A stretch of DNA of 64,000 nucleotides, taken from positions 171,453 through 235,452 of the forward strand of contig JAAEZG010000004.1 in the NCBI GenBank assembly GCA_018222985.1, in the 5' to 3' direction. Below the pieces are notes generated by a model. It searched no databases, was not told where the DNA came from, and saw only the letters and a program-made list of their open reading frames with translations. How positions within the stretch are numbered: position 1 is the first letter of the stretch; every line of letters begins with the position of its first letter. Made by a program: the position numbers and the translations under genes. Origin of the DNA: Gammaproteobacteria bacterium (GTDB taxonomy: Bacteria > Pseudomonadota > Gammaproteobacteria > Enterobacterales > Alteromonadaceae). Of this stretch, positions 43,305 to 54,072 are shown in pieces.

Positions 43305-45193
43305 TAGTTTTGTGCCTCTTGTATGGCTTCTTCAGCCTCTAACCACTCAGCTTCGGCTTGCGCTAGTTGAACCTGCGCGTGTGCTTGTTGTTGAAGTAGC
43401 TCGGTCAATTCATCTTTGCGCTGAGCCTCATACAGTGAATTGTCAGCAAGCGCTTCGTTCAACGCGCTCAGCTGTTGTTCAAATTTCTGCATGGCTTGCT
43501 CGGCCTTTTTTACGCGATCTTTCAGTGGCTTGAGCGCTTGGCGGCGCTCAGCTTCTTGGCGTTTTTCAGCTTTGCGATCAGTTTTGCCCGAGCTGCTTTG
43601 GGTGGTCGCGGTTTTTTGCTGTTGCGCATGCTGCTTTAACCAGTCGTGGTAGGCGTCAAGGTCGCCGGCAAAAGGCTCGACGTGTTGATTGGCCACTAAA
43701 TAAAATTCATCCACTGTGGTGCGCAACAAGTGTCGGTCATGCGACACAATAACCATTGCGCCGTCAAAATCTTGTAGTGCATAAACCAGCGCTTCACGCA
43801 TGGTGCTGTCTAAGTGGTTGGTTGGTTCATCAAGCAGCAACATATTAGGCTTTTGATAAACAATAAGCGCCAATACCAAGCGCGCCTTTTCACCCCCCGA
43901 CATGGGGCCCACCCGTGCTGTTGCGGCATCGCCAGAGAAACCAAAGCCACCAATAAAGTCGCGCAGTTGTTGTTCGGTTGCAACAGGGTCTAAGCGCTGC
44001 AAGTGCTGTAGTGGGGTTGCCTGTATATCTAAGGTTTCTAATTGGTGCTGGGCGAAATAGCCAAGGCTAACGCCAGGGTTTAGCGCGACCACGCCGGCTT
44101 GTGCTTTAAGCTCACCGGCAAGTAGCTTCACCAAGGTTGATTTACCTGCGCCATTACGGCCGAGCAGGCCGATACGGCTGCCGGGTACTAAATTGAATTT
44201 AATGTCGCGCAAGATAACCGTATCACCATAACCGGCCTGTACTTTTTCTAAAGTCAGTAATGGATTCGGTAGTTGCGCTGGTGGCTTAAACTGGAAGTTA
44301 AAGCCGCTGGCTGCTCGCAGTGGCGCCGATGCCTGCAACCGTTCAAGCGCTTTTATGCGACTTTGCGCTTGTTTGGCTTTACTTGCTTTATAACGAAAAC
44401 GGTCAATGTAACTCTGTAGATGTTTTCGCTGAGTTTGCTCTTTTTCGAATTGTGCCTGTTGTTGCGCAATGTGCTCGGCCTGTTGGCGCTCGAAGCTGCT
44501 GTAGTTGCCGCTATAACTCGTTGCTGTGCAGTTTTCTATGTGCACAATGTGTTGCACTGTCGCGTCAAGAAAATCACGGTCGTGTGAAATAACCATGAGT
44601 GTACCTGGGTAGCGTTGCAGCCAGTCTTCTAGCCAAAAAATGGCGTCCACATCTAAGTGGTTGGTTGGTTCGTCAAGCAACAATAAGTCGGCGCGAGCAA
44701 TTAGTGCTTGTGCAAGGTTTAGGCGCATACGCCAACCGCCCGAAAAGGCCTTTACCGGATGGTATATTTGCTCTGGCTGGAAACCTAGGCCATCGAGCAA
44801 CGCCGCCGCTCGAGCAGCAGCATCATAACCGCCAATGGTGGCCAGTTTGTCATGCAGCGTACCGATAGCGTGGCCATCATGGTCGGCTTCGGCTTGTGCC
44901 AGCTGCGCCTCAAGTTCACGTAATTCAGTATCGCCATCAAGCACGTAGTCTAGCGCTGAACGCTCAAGCGCTGGGGTTTCTTGTTGAACACTCGCAATAC
45001 GCCAAGCCTTAGGCACTTCGCAGCTGCCTTGCTCAACGCTTAGCTCTTGACGTAACAACGCAAACAGTGACGACTTGCCGGTACCGTTACGGCCAACAAG
45101 GCCCACATGGTGACCAGGGAAAATGGTGATGTCTGCATTTTCCAGCAAGACCTTGCCGCCGCGCATTAACGACATGGCGCGAATGTTTATCAT
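43304..45193 (-). CDS. ABC-F family ATPase (YheS-like)
   Basis: Two ABC domains ([65 protein letters not shown]) and C-terminal coiled coil. Confidence 0.95.
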   Translation of the reverse strand: MINIRAMSLMRGGKVLLENADITIFPGHHVGLVGRNGTGKSSLFALLRQELSVEQGSCEVPKAWRIASVQQETPALERSALDYVLDGDTELRELEAQLAQAEADHDGHAIGTLHDKLATIGGYDAAARAAALLDGLGFQPEQIYHPVKAFSGGWRMRLNLAQALIARADLLLLDEPTNHLDVDAIFWLEDWLQRYPGTLMVISHDRDFLDATVQHIVHIENCTATSYSGNYSSFERQQAEHIAQQQAQFEKEQTQRKHLQSYIDRFRYKASKAKQAQSRIKALERLQASAPLRAASGFNFQFKPPAQLPNPLLTLEKVQAGYGDTVILRDIKFNLVPGSRIGLLGRNGAGKSTLVKLLAGELKAQAGVVALNPGVSLGYFAQHQLETLDIQATPLQHLQRLDPVATEQQLRDFIGGFGFSGDAATARVGPMSGGEKARLVLALIVYQKPNMLLLDEPTNHLDSTMREALVYALQDFDGAMVIVSHDRHLLRTTVDEFYLVANQHVEPFAGDLDAYHDWLKQHAQQQKTATTQSSSGKTDRKAEKRQEAERRQALKPLKDRVKKAEQAMQKFEQQLSALNEALADNSLYEAQRKDELTELLQQQAHAQVQLAQAEAEWLEAEEAIQEAQN

Positions 45194-45261
45194 ATGAAGC
45201 CTTAACTTGGTGTTCGACGAAGTTTCTGCGACAATTATACCTGATAGCCACAGAGGTGAAT

Positions 45262-45480
45262 ATGACTCAAACTCGCAAACGTTTTATTGCTGGCGCTGAA
45301 TGCCCAGCTTGCCATGCCCAAGACACGCTCATGTTGACCATTGAGGGCAGTGACGAAAAAGTTAGTTGTGTGCAATGCGGGCATGAATTTTCCGAGCGTG
45401 GTGCGAAAAAACCAGAGCCTGAGGCGGCCAAAACGTCGGTGTCGCAAGAGGGGCTTATTGGCATATTTAAACCCGAGTAA
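45262..45480 (+). CDS. YheV-like zinc-ribbon protein
   Basis: RKRFIAGAECPACHAQDTL...VSCVQCGHEFSE, two CxxC motifs. Confidence 0.88.
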   Translation: MTQTRKRFIAGAECPACHAQDTLMLTIEGSDEKVSCVQCGHEFSERGAKKPEPEAAKTSVSQEGLIGIFKPE

Positions 45481-45583
45481 GGACGTTGCATATGAGCGTT
45501 GCTTATGTGCGTTGCATGGGGGCTGAATAACCGCTACTGTTAGAGCATCTTTTTTGCTTTTAACGTCAATAAGCGAGAGCAGC

Positions 45584-45994
45584 ATGAGTCAAATAGTCTT
45601 CGGCGGTATTTGGGTTATTCTTGTCACTGTTTTTATGCAGTGGTTGATTGCCAGTGGCTCAAAAGCCAAGCAGCCAGGCGCCGTGCCGGGCAAAATTAAT
45701 GAGTCATTAAGTCACAACTCTTTTGTGTTTCGGGCGCACCGTACCTTTCAAAATAGCATTGAAAATGTCCCGTTTTTTCTTGCGGCGGCATTTTTAGCCA
45801 TATTCGTGGGGGTAGACTCACAGTGGTTTGCTATTTCTGTGTGGGCATTTGCGTTTGCTCGCATTATTCACATGCTGCTGTATTACGGCATTGCGACAGA
45901 AAAAAATCCCAGCCCACGTAGTTATTTCTTCATGATCGGCGTTATTGCTAATGCGGTGGTGCTGGTACAGGTCGCCATTGCACTGGTGGCTTAA
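45584..45994 (+). CDS. MAPEG family membrane protein
   Basis: Four TM helices; FRAHRTFQNSIENVPFFLAAAFLAIFVG MAPEG signature; likely start at 45584. Confidence 0.9.
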   Translation: MSQIVFGGIWVILVTVFMQWLIASGSKAKQPGAVPGKINESLSHNSFVFRAHRTFQNSIENVPFFLAAAFLAIFVGVDSQWFAISVWAFAFARIIHMLLYYGIATEKNPSPRSYFFMIGVIANAVVLVQVAIALVA

Positions 45995-46022
45995 AAATTA
46001 ATTGGAAAGTTTAGGATAATCT

Positions 46023-46937
46023 ATGAATCAACGGCAGTATCCAATTGGCACTCCGGGCGAAGCTTGGGGCGCAGAAGAAAAACAACAATGGTTAGCGGCG
46101 CAACAAGTAAAGCGCTCTTATTTTGACGACGTTGTAAGTCAAATCAACCAGTTGCACGAACAATTCGATGTTGAGCAATACGGAGCATTAGAATACCCCA
46201 GCAATACGTTCCCATTGTTTATTGTGAAAACTCGCCATTGGGACAACAGCAAACCAAATGTGTTAGTTACCGGCGGTGTTCACGGCTATGAAACCTCAGG
46301 GGTACATGGTGCCTTAGCGTTTATCAAAGACCACGCGGAGCATTATAGTCAGTGGTTCAACATTATGGTTGCGCCGTGCATTAGTCCGTGGGGTTATGAA
46401 ACCATTAATCGTTGGAACCCGTTCGCGATTGACCCAAACCGTTCATTTAAAGACAACAGCCCTGCTGGCGAAAGCGCAGCAATTATGGACTACCTAACGC
46501 GCCACGAACTGACGTTTTTAATGCATATTGATCTGCACGAAACAACAGATACCGATAACTCAGAATTCCGCCCAGCACTGGCTGCCCGCGACGGTACTTT
46601 CAATGAGAATTGGAATATTCCCGATGGTTTTTACACGGTCGGTAATTCAGAGAAGCCAACCCCAGATTTTCAAAAGGCGATTATCGATTCCGTGCGTAAG
46701 GTCACCCACATTGCACCGCCAGACAATGACGGCAAAATTATTGGTGCGCCCATTGAGCAAGAAGGGGTGATTCATTACGCCGGTAAGCAATTGGGTTTAT
46801 GTATGGGCTTAACCGATGCACCTTATGTGAGCACTACCGAGGTATACCCAGATAGCGACAATGCGTCACCAGAACAATGTATTGCGGCCCAAGTGGCAGC
46901 AGTGAAAGGTGCGTTAGAGTTTCTGCGCACAGTATAA
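46023..46937 (+). CDS. M14-family metallocarboxypeptidase / succinylglutamate desuccinylase-like
   Basis: VLVTGGVHGYETSGVHGALAF (HxxE zinc motif), APCISPWGYETINRWNPFAIDPNRSF, HIDLHETTDTD. Confidence 0.88.
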   Translation: MNQRQYPIGTPGEAWGAEEKQQWLAAQQVKRSYFDDVVSQINQLHEQFDVEQYGALEYPSNTFPLFIVKTRHWDNSKPNVLVTGGVHGYETSGVHGALAFIKDHAEHYSQWFNIMVAPCISPWGYETINRWNPFAIDPNRSFKDNSPAGESAAIMDYLTRHELTFLMHIDLHETTDTDNSEFRPALAARDGTFNENWNIPDGFYTVGNSEKPTPDFQKAIIDSVRKVTHIAPPDNDGKIIGAPIEQEGVIHYAGKQLGLCMGLTDAPYVSTTEVYPDSDNASPEQCIAAQVAAVKGALEFLRTV

Positions 46938-47045
46938 AACCTGTGCTATGGTTATTTTTAGCAAACGGAATGCAGTACTGCTTTAGTGAGCCCAACGCTT
47001 TCGCAGACCGATAACAACCGGGCACAATAACAAGGAAAAAATAAC

Positions 47046-47411
47046 ATGAATTGGTATATTACAGTCCTGAAAAAGTACGCTGTATTTAGTGGTCGAGCGC
47101 GTCGTTCTGAGTATTGGTTCTTCGTATTGTTTAACATCATTGTTAGTTTTGTACTCGGTTTTATTGATGGTTTTGTCGGCTTAGGTGATCCTGCCGCTGG
47201 TGTTGGTTTATTGAGCACCGTGTATGCTTTAGCCGTGCTTATTCCATCCATTGCTGTTGGTGTGCGCCGTTTACATGACACCAACCGCTCAGGCTGGTGG
47301 CTGTTAATTGCGCTGATTCCGCTCATTGGTGCAATTGTGCTTATCGTATTCTTTGTGTTGGATAGCCAGCCAGGTGAAAACCGCTTTGGCCCAAATCCCA
47401 AAGGCATGTAA
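47046..47411 (+). CDS. DUF805 family membrane protein
   Basis: YAVFSGRARRSEYWFFVLFN...RRLHDTNRSGWWLLI...PKGM. Confidence 0.93.
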   Translation: MNWYITVLKKYAVFSGRARRSEYWFFVLFNIIVSFVLGFIDGFVGLGDPAAGVGLLSTVYALAVLIPSIAVGVRRLHDTNRSGWWLLIALIPLIGAIVLIVFFVLDSQPGENRFGPNPKGM

Positions 47412-47821
47412 TGCAACCTAGTATCTCGTTTATTACCTTAACGGTTGAGAATCTAGAACGAGCCGTCGCGTTTTATCGCGACGGCCTCGGCTGGCCTACT
47501 GAAGGTATTGTGGGCGAGAGCTATGAAAATGGCGCGGTGGCTTTTTTTAAGTTGGCCAACAATTTGACCTTTGCATTATGGCCAAAACAAAGTCTTGCCA
47601 ATGAAACTGGCTTGCCGCACGACAACCATGCCCCCACCAATGTGCTGCTTGCCCATAATGTGCCCAGTGAAGCGCAAGTAGAGCAAGTACTGCTAGAAGC
47701 AAAACAAGCTGGCGCAACTTGGGTCAAACCAGCCAAGCGAACTGCTTGGGGCGGCTATGCCGGGTATTTTATGGACCCCGAACAACATTTATGGGAAGTG
47801 GTTTACAACCCGCACTTATGA
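47411..47821 (+). CDS. VOC/glyoxalase family protein
   Basis: ISFITLTVENLERAVAFYRDGLGWPTEGI...GYAGYFMDPEQHLWEVVYNPHL. Confidence 0.93.
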   Translation: MQPSISFITLTVENLERAVAFYRDGLGWPTEGIVGESYENGAVAFFKLANNLTFALWPKQSLANETGLPHDNHAPTNVLLAHNVPSEAQVEQVLLEAKQAGATWVKPAKRTAWGGYAGYFMDPEQHLWEVVYNPHL

Positions 47822-48396
47822 GCCAAAACCATCAAACCATCACTGCACAAACCGCCCGCTGGGTTAACGACGTTATTGTTGCACATAATTTTTGCCCTTT
47901 TGCGCGCCGCGAAGTCGAGCAGCAAACCATTCACTATGCGGTCGCCAACAATGCTGACAGGGCACAGCAGCTGGCGCAGCTACTGCAGCTATGCCAACAG
48001 CTAGATAACACCCCCGACATAGCGACCACCTTGTTTATTATTCCCGAGGGCGTAACCAACTTCGACGACTTTCTTGATCTTGTCGATGTGGCAGAGCGTT
48101 TGTTAGAGCTTGAAGGATACGACGGCACCTACCAGTTAGCGACATTCCATCCAGACTACCAGTTCGCGGATAGCCCCGCAGATGATGCAGCTAATTACAC
48201 CAATAGAGCGCCGTACCCAACCTTGCATATTTTACGTGAAGAAGGGCTAAGCTTAGCTTTAGCAAGTTACAACAAGCCGGAACGCATTCCACAGCGCAAT
48301 ATTGACTACGCACGTTCCAAAGGGGCTGATTATTTTGCTGATTTACTTGAGAGCATTAAAGCTGGCATGAAAACAACCGTGCGCCTGCAAAAATAG
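47818..48396 (+). CDS. DUF1415 family protein
   Basis: TARWVNDVIVAHNFCPFAR...LATFHPDYQFADSPADDAANYTNRAPYPTLHILRE; ATG at 47818 overlaps VOC stop. Confidence 0.9.
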   Translation: MSQNHQTITAQTARWVNDVIVAHNFCPFARREVEQQTIHYAVANNADRAQQLAQLLQLCQQLDNTPDIATTLFIIPEGVTNFDDFLDLVDVAERLLELEGYDGTYQLATFHPDYQFADSPADDAANYTNRAPYPTLHILREEGLSLALASYNKPERIPQRNIDYARSKGADYFADLLESIKAGMKTTVRLQK

Positions 48397-48419
48397 CTCA
48401 AGCTGAAACGTCACATGGA

Positions 48420-49302
48420 TTGCCGCCAAAAGCATTTGTGAATTTGCCAGGCCTGGCTATTGTGCTTGGCGGAACCTTTGCTGCCACGCTGTTGGCATAT
48501 CCGCTACGCGAAGTCGTACGGGTATTCAAAATATTATGGATAGTGCTGCGTAACGAAAAAATGTACGCCCACGATGATCAAAAAGAGTTGGTTGAAGTTG
48601 CGAAACAGCTAGTTCAGGGGCGCATTGCCAACGCTGAAGACCAGATGAACCAGGTGAAGAATCCATTTTTGCGCACCGGTTTACAATTACTCATTGACCA
48701 AACTCCCACGCAAGATATCGCCGAGCTGCTGGAGTGGCGTATTTTAAAAATGAAAATTAAAGAGCGAGCGGAAGCGCAGGTTTATCGCACCATGGCCGCC
48801 TTCGCGCCTGCCTTTGGTATGCTTGGTACCTTGGTCGGGTTAGTGAACATGCTGCACGGCATGGGCGAAAGTAGCATGACCGATATTGGTGTCGACATGG
48901 CGTTCGCTTTGCTGACCACCTTGTATGGTGTGGTGTTAGCGAACATGTTATTCAAACCCATTGCGATTAAATTCGAACGCCGCACTGAACGTCGCGTGCA
49001 ATTGATGAACATGATTCTTGAAGGCATATTACTCGTCGCTCGTGGTCGCAGCCCTGGCAAAATCAATGTTAAGCTGAATGACAAAATTTTATTTGATAGC
49101 GGTGAGGCGGCGTTTAATGACAGTGCCGCCGAGGTGATGGCGCCGATTATCGACTTGCTTGCCAATAACCGCTTGATGATTAGCGTTGAAGGTCATACCG
49201 ACAATATTCCTATTAGTACCGCGCAATTTCCAAGTAACTGGGAACTGTCAGCTGCGCGCGGTGAATCGCCGAGTTAATTTGGTACTGAGCGAACCCGAGT
49301 AA
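48420..49302 (+). pseudogene. Chimeric remnant of motA-motB (MotA lacking N-terminus, fused in frame to a MotB OmpA-like domain, itself internally deleted)
   Basis: FVNLPGLAIVLGGTFAATLLAY...MAAFAPAFGMLGTLVGLVNML (MotA/ExbB), then GKIN|VKLNDKILFDSGEAAF...ISVEGHTDNIPISTAQFPSNWELSAAR (MotB OmpA domain); after SAAR the other frame reads AVNRRVNLVLSEPE*, an OmpA-domain C-terminus. Confidence 0.82.
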
Positions 49303-49407
49303 CATTTACCAAAACCTTGCAGAGCGCTTATTGAGACAAACCTGCGGGCTCTTTACTATGTGCAACGTTAAATCATTGGTTAGCGTTGCAACGTGGGGGA
49401 GCACAGC

Positions 49408-49599
49408 ATGTATAAATTATTATTGGGCTTAATTATCAGCACCATGGTTGTGTTAGTGGCTTGTAGCCCGCAAGAGCAAGAAACTTTTGTGAAGCCCTCA
49501 GCCGCACAACCTAGCATTTCAAAAAGCGCCACTAAGCATCGCGAGGTAAGCCTTTCTCGATCGCACGCACAAGCCGTACAACTTGCTTTTCCACTTTAA
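49408..49599 (+). CDS. Small putative lipoprotein, 3' end antisense to queG
   Basis: MYKLLLGLIISTMVVLVACSPQEQE: signal peptide with LVAC lipobox. Confidence 0.5.
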   Translation: MYKLLLGLIISTMVVLVACSPQEQETFVKPSAAQPSISKSATKHREVSLSRSHAQAVQLAFPL

Positions 49600-50647
49600 C
49601 CGCTTCTGAGCGCTGGCGCTCTAACGCCCAGTCGATATGCTCTTGCACCATAGTGGTGCAGTGATCACGTCGCTGTTCTAAGGCGCGAATAATGTCGGTA
49701 TCTGTTGGCGCGTTGCCCATAGCAACCGCGATATTTCTTAGCCAACAGTCATAGCCAATGCGCCGAATGGGCGAGCCTTCGGTTTGTTTTAAAAAGGTTT
49801 CTTCATCCCACCCCCACAGCTCAAGCAATTCGGGCGCATGCAAATTTGCGCGCGGCGAAAAATCATTTTCGTCGGTAAGTTGAGCATAGCGGTTCCATGG
49901 GCAAATAAGTTGGCAGTCATCACACCCATAAATGCGGTTACCAATAAGCGGGCGTAATGGCTCTGGAATGCTGTCGCGCAGCTCAATGGTTAAGTACGAG
50001 ATACACTTGCGCGCATCAAGCACATAAGGCTCAACAATCGCTTGGGTCGGGCAGATGGTGACACAAGCACTGCAACTACCGCATTTTTCTTCCACGGGCT
50101 TGTCGGTGGGTAGCGGAAGATTAATTAACAGCTCGCCTAAAAAGAACCAAGAGCCACTGCCTTCATCGAGTACGAGCGTGTGTTTGCCGCGCCAACCTAG
50201 TCCAGCTTTTATTGCCAGCGGTTTTTCCATAATAGGGGCTGAGTCAACAAAGGGTCTAAAGTCGAGGTCGCTGCATGCTTCTTGTATACGATCGCCAAGT
50301 TGCTTGAGGCGCTTGCGCATTAACTTGTGGTAGTCACGCCCAAGGGCATAACGGCTAATGTAGCCAAGCCGTGGGTTTTTGAGGGTTTTTGCGAAGCCAG
50401 CTTCTGCGGGTAAATAATTCATTCGCACCGAAATGGCACGCACCGCACCTGGGTGCAGTTGGTCGGGGCGAGTGCGCAAATCGGCATGACGCGCCATCCA
50501 TTCCATGGTGCCGTGCATGCCACGGGCGAGCCATTTCTGCAAATAATCGCGTTCGGCGCTAAGATCAACATCTGTAATGCCAACTTTTTGGAAGCCTAGT
50601 TCAGCGCCCCAACGTTTGATATCTGCAGCAAGTTGGTGATAATCCAT
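49532..50647 (-). CDS. queG: Epoxyqueuosine reductase
   Basis: Two 4Fe-4S motifs (CGSCSACVTICPTQAI, CDDCQLICPWNRYA); likely start MDYHQLAADIKRWG at 50647. Confidence 0.95.
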   Translation of the reverse strand: MDYHQLAADIKRWGAELGFQKVGITDVDLSAERDYLQKWLARGMHGTMEWMARHADLRTRPDQLHPGAVRAISVRMNYLPAEAGFAKTLKNPRLGYISRYALGRDYHKLMRKRLKQLGDRIQEACSDLDFRPFVDSAPIMEKPLAIKAGLGWRGKHTLVLDEGSGSWFFLGELLINLPLPTDKPVEEKCGSCSACVTICPTQAIVEPYVLDARKCISYLTIELRDSIPEPLRPLIGNRIYGCDDCQLICPWNRYAQLTDENDFSPRANLHAPELLELWGWDEETFLKQTEGSPIRRIGYDCWLRNIAVAMGNAPTDTDIIRALEQRRDHCTTMVQEHIDWALERQRSEAVKVEKQVVRLVRAIEKGLPRDA

Positions 50648-50732
50648 AAAAATGCATTTATCCTTAACAAAAGCTGACAAACCAGCGTGACAATTCGCGC
50701 TAACATAGCAAAAAACACCAAGGTCTGCACTG

Positions 50733-52241
50733 ATGAGCGCCGATTACAGCACAATGATTTATACCACTGAGCAAGTTCGCCACGGTGAACGTGCAGCGGC
50801 TGAAGCCTTAGATATAAGCATGGCGCAATTAATGCAACGTGCGGCGCAAGCCTGTTTGCTTGCCATTCAACGGCAACAACCCGCGCCGGCGCGGGTGCTG
50901 GTTTTGTGCGGACCCGGAAACAACGGTGGCGACGGATGGGTTTTAGCTCGCCTTGCCCAGCAACAGGGTTATCAGGTGCAGGTTGCGGCCGCGGTTCCGC
51001 AAAGCCCATTAGCCAAAGACGCCGCGGCAGCTTGGCATGATTTAGGTCAACCATCGCTTACCTTGACCACGCTTGAAGAGCATCATTTTCAAGCGCAGGA
51101 CATTGTGGTGGATGCCTTATTAGGTAGTGGACTTAACCGTGAGCTAGACGGCGACATAATGCGCGCCGTTGAACTCATAAACCAAGCTACCAAGCGCCAT
51201 TCAAACTGGGTGCTCAGCGTTGATGTGCCAACGGGGCTGAACAGTGACACGGGGCAGCCGCAGCCGATGGCCGTTGAAAGCCACCACACTGTCACCATGG
51301 TGGCAGTAAAAGTGGGGTTAGTTACGGGGCTAGCGGCTAATTACTGTGGCGCTATTGAGTTAGCTGACTTAGGTATTGGTGCTGTTTTTTATAAGCAGCG
51401 GCCAAGCCTACGAGTAATTGATAGCCATTGTGCTGAACACCAGTTGCCACCGCGGCTAAAAGCGTCACACAAAGGCAGTTTTGGCCACCTGCTGATCATT
51501 GCTGGCGGCCCAAGTATGAGCGGGGCGGCCGTTCTTGCTGGCCAAGCGGCACTGCGTTGCGGCGCCGGTAAGGTTTCGGTGGCATGTCACCCGCAATCGC
51601 AGTTAGCCATAGCAGTGCAGCAACCCGAACTGATGGTTCACGCGGTGACTGACGATTTGCAACCCTTACTAGCGAAAGCCGACGCGGTAGTGATTGGGCC
51701 CGGGCTGGGGCAAAGTGAGTGGGCCCATCAATTGGTCAGCAGCGTGGCCAAGTGGCACGGCCCCATTGTGTGGGATGCCGACGCACTGAACCGTCTAGCC
51801 GAGTTAACCTTGACCAAGCCAGTTGAGTCTATTTGGTATATGACGCCCCACCCAGGAGAAGCCGCGCGGTTGCTCAAAACCAATAGCTCGGCAGTTAATG
51901 CCGACCGCCTTAATGCACTTACCAAACTTTGTCAGAACTTTCAGGCACAAGTATTACTCAAAGGGGCTGGCACCTTAGTACAAACCAGCTCACAGCGTTG
52001 GGTGTGCCAGCGCGGCAGCCCAGCTTTAGCCAGTGGCGGTAGCGGAGACGTTTTAAGCGGTGTGGTTGGTGCACTGATTGCACAAGGCGTTGCAACAGAC
52101 TCGGTATTACCGCTTGCAGCATGGTTGCACGCTGTTGCTGGAGAGCTTGCGGCACGTGACGGTGAACGTGGTACACTAGCCAGCGATATCGTTTCGGAAC
52201 TACGCGCCTTGGTAAACCCATGGCAAGTGATTGATAAATGA
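50733..52241 (+). CDS. nnr: Bifunctional NAD(P)H-hydrate epimerase / ADP-dependent dehydratase
   Basis: YjeF_N ([18 protein letters not shown]) + carbohydrate kinase-like domain ([25 protein letters not shown]). Confidence 0.95.
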   Translation: MSADYSTMIYTTEQVRHGERAAAEALDISMAQLMQRAAQACLLAIQRQQPAPARVLVLCGPGNNGGDGWVLARLAQQQGYQVQVAAAVPQSPLAKDAAAAWHDLGQPSLTLTTLEEHHFQAQDIVVDALLGSGLNRELDGDIMRAVELINQATKRHSNWVLSVDVPTGLNSDTGQPQPMAVESHHTVTMVAVKVGLVTGLAANYCGAIELADLGIGAVFYKQRPSLRVIDSHCAEHQLPPRLKASHKGSFGHLLIIAGGPSMSGAAVLAGQAALRCGAGKVSVACHPQSQLAIAVQQPELMVHAVTDDLQPLLAKADAVVIGPGLGQSEWAHQLVSSVAKWHGPIVWDADALNRLAELTLTKPVESIWYMTPHPGEAARLLKTNSSAVNADRLNALTKLCQNFQAQVLLKGAGTLVQTSSQRWVCQRGSPALASGGSGDVLSGVVGALIAQGVATDSVLPLAAWLHAVAGELAARDGERGTLASDIVSELRALVNPWQVIDK

Positions 52242-52732
52242 GTGAAACTTTAATGACAGATGTCACGCGTCATGCCGTTGATGAAGCGGCGTTGCTAAGT
52301 TTAGCGAATGAATTAGCGCAGCAAGTGCAAGCGCAAGAAGCGCAATTGGAACAAAGCGGCCTAACCATTTACTTGTTAGGCGAGTTAGGTGCCGGGAAAA
52401 CCACCTTTAGTCGCGGCTTTATTCAAGCGTTGGGGCACAAAGGGCACGTAAAAAGCCCAACCTATACCTTGGTTGAGACCTATGAGCTAGCACCTTGGTT
52501 TGTGAACCACTTTGATTTATATCGTCTGGCCGACCCAGAAGAACTTGAATTTATGGGTATCCGTGATTACCTTGGAAACCATAGAATAGTATTAGCGGAG
52601 TGGCCGCAGCGTGGCGCGGGATACCTTCCGCAAGCAGATATAATTATAACGATTGATTATGCGGGTTCAGCGCGATCAATCACTTTACATGCGCAAACAG
52701 AACGAGGTCGGGTGTTGCTCGATAAGATGTAA
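52238..52732 (+). CDS. tsaE: tRNA t6A biosynthesis ATPase TsaE
   Basis: [55 protein letters not shown]. Confidence 0.95.
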   Translation: MSETLMTDVTRHAVDEAALLSLANELAQQVQAQEAQLEQSGLTIYLLGELGAGKTTFSRGFIQALGHKGHVKSPTYTLVETYELAPWFVNHFDLYRLADPEELEFMGIRDYLGNHRIVLAEWPQRGAGYLPQADIIITIDYAGSARSITLHAQTERGRVLLDKM

Positions 52733-54057
52733 TGCGAAAGCTAACAGCGGGATTATTAAGCTTGGTCGGTGCGTTGGTCTATGTGCTTTCGTTCGCCGCG
52801 CTAGCGAATGACATTAATAATGTACGAGTGTGGCCAGCACCGGACAATACGCGAGTGGTTTTTGACTTAAGTCAGAGCCCCGATTTTAGCTATTTTACGC
52901 TGTACCAAGCACAGCCTTACCGCTTAGTTATTGATTTTAATGCGACCAAACTTGACGTGAATTTGAGTGCGATTGAGAACGAGTCGCTGCTCATTAAAAA
53001 AATTCGCACCAGCACACCAAAAGACAAGCAGTCAACGCGAATTGTCCTTGAGCTCACTGAAAAAATTGATGTAAACGTGTTTCCGTTGGCGGCGAACGAT
53101 CGTTATGGCGAACGTTTGGTGGTCGATTTGCCGGGTCGCTCGTTAGCACGCAGAAATGAACCGTTGCGCGCCGAGCAGCTTGAAGAACGCAAGGTTACCA
53201 TTGCCATTGACGCGGGTCACGGTGGCGATGACCCCGGCTCGATAGGGCCAAGTGGTACCTACGAAAAGCACGTGGTATTAAAAATTGCCAAGGCGTTGGC
53301 GGATATTATCAATCGTGACCCTGCTATGCAGGCTTACCTGATTCGCACGGGCGACTATTACGTTGGTTTGAACGCTCGCCCGCGAAAAGCCGAAGAAATT
53401 AAAGCCGATTTGTTGGTATCTATTCATGCCGATGCCTTTACCAGCCCGCAACCACGAGGGGCCTCGGTGTGGGTACTGTCTAGCCGCCGCGCGAATAACG
53501 AAATGGGTCGCCTACTGGAAGACAAAGAGCGCTTGTCTGACGTATTAGGTGGGGTGGACTTGCGTATTGAAGAAGACGATACCTACGGATATCTCAACAA
53601 AGCGCTGATTGATATGTCGATGGGCCACGCAATGAGCTCTGGTTTCGACATGGCGCGGGAAGTTATTGAAGAGATGAAAAACGTTGCTCGCATGCACAAG
53701 TCGGAGCCGCAACATGCAAGTTTGGCGGTGTTAACTTCAGGCAATGTGCCATCGATGTTGGTTGAAACCGGTTTTATTTCGAACCCACATGAAGAAAAAT
53801 TACTGCAAAGCAATAAGCATCAGCAGCAATTAGCGCGGTCTATTTATCAAGGTATTCGCAATTATTTTCAACGTCGCCCGCCGGATGGGACGTTATTTGC
53901 AACCAATAGAAACAGTACTCATGTGGTGCGCTCTGGTGAGTCGCTTTCAGTGCTTGCAAAGCGTTACAATACCACCATAAAAGCGATTAAAGAGCAGAAT
54001 GACCTCAGCAGCAACGTGCTGTATGTGGGACAGAAGCTACAAATTCCATCGTCCTAA
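52732..54057 (+). CDS. amiB: N-acetylmuramoyl-L-alanine amidase with AMIN and LysM domains
   Basis: AMIN domain; Amidase_3 IDAGHGGDDPGSIGPSGTYEKHVVL; C-terminal LysM HVVRSGESLSVLAKRYNTTIKAIKEQNDL. Confidence 0.94.
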   Translation: MRKLTAGLLSLVGALVYVLSFAALANDINNVRVWPAPDNTRVVFDLSQSPDFSYFTLYQAQPYRLVIDFNATKLDVNLSAIENESLLIKKIRTSTPKDKQSTRIVLELTEKIDVNVFPLAANDRYGERLVVDLPGRSLARRNEPLRAEQLEERKVTIAIDAGHGGDDPGSIGPSGTYEKHVVLKIAKALADIINRDPAMQAYLIRTGDYYVGLNARPRKAEEIKADLLVSIHADAFTSPQPRGASVWVLSSRRANNEMGRLLEDKERLSDVLGGVDLRIEEDDTYGYLNKALIDMSMGHAMSSGFDMAREVIEEMKNVARMHKSEPQHASLAVLTSGNVPSMLVETGFISNPHEEKLLQSNKHQQQLARSIYQGIRNYFQRRPPDGTLFATNRNSTHVVRSGESLSVLAKRYNTTIKAIKEQNDLSSNVLYVGQKLQIPSS

Positions 54058-54072
54058 CGGATAGGTTACTAC

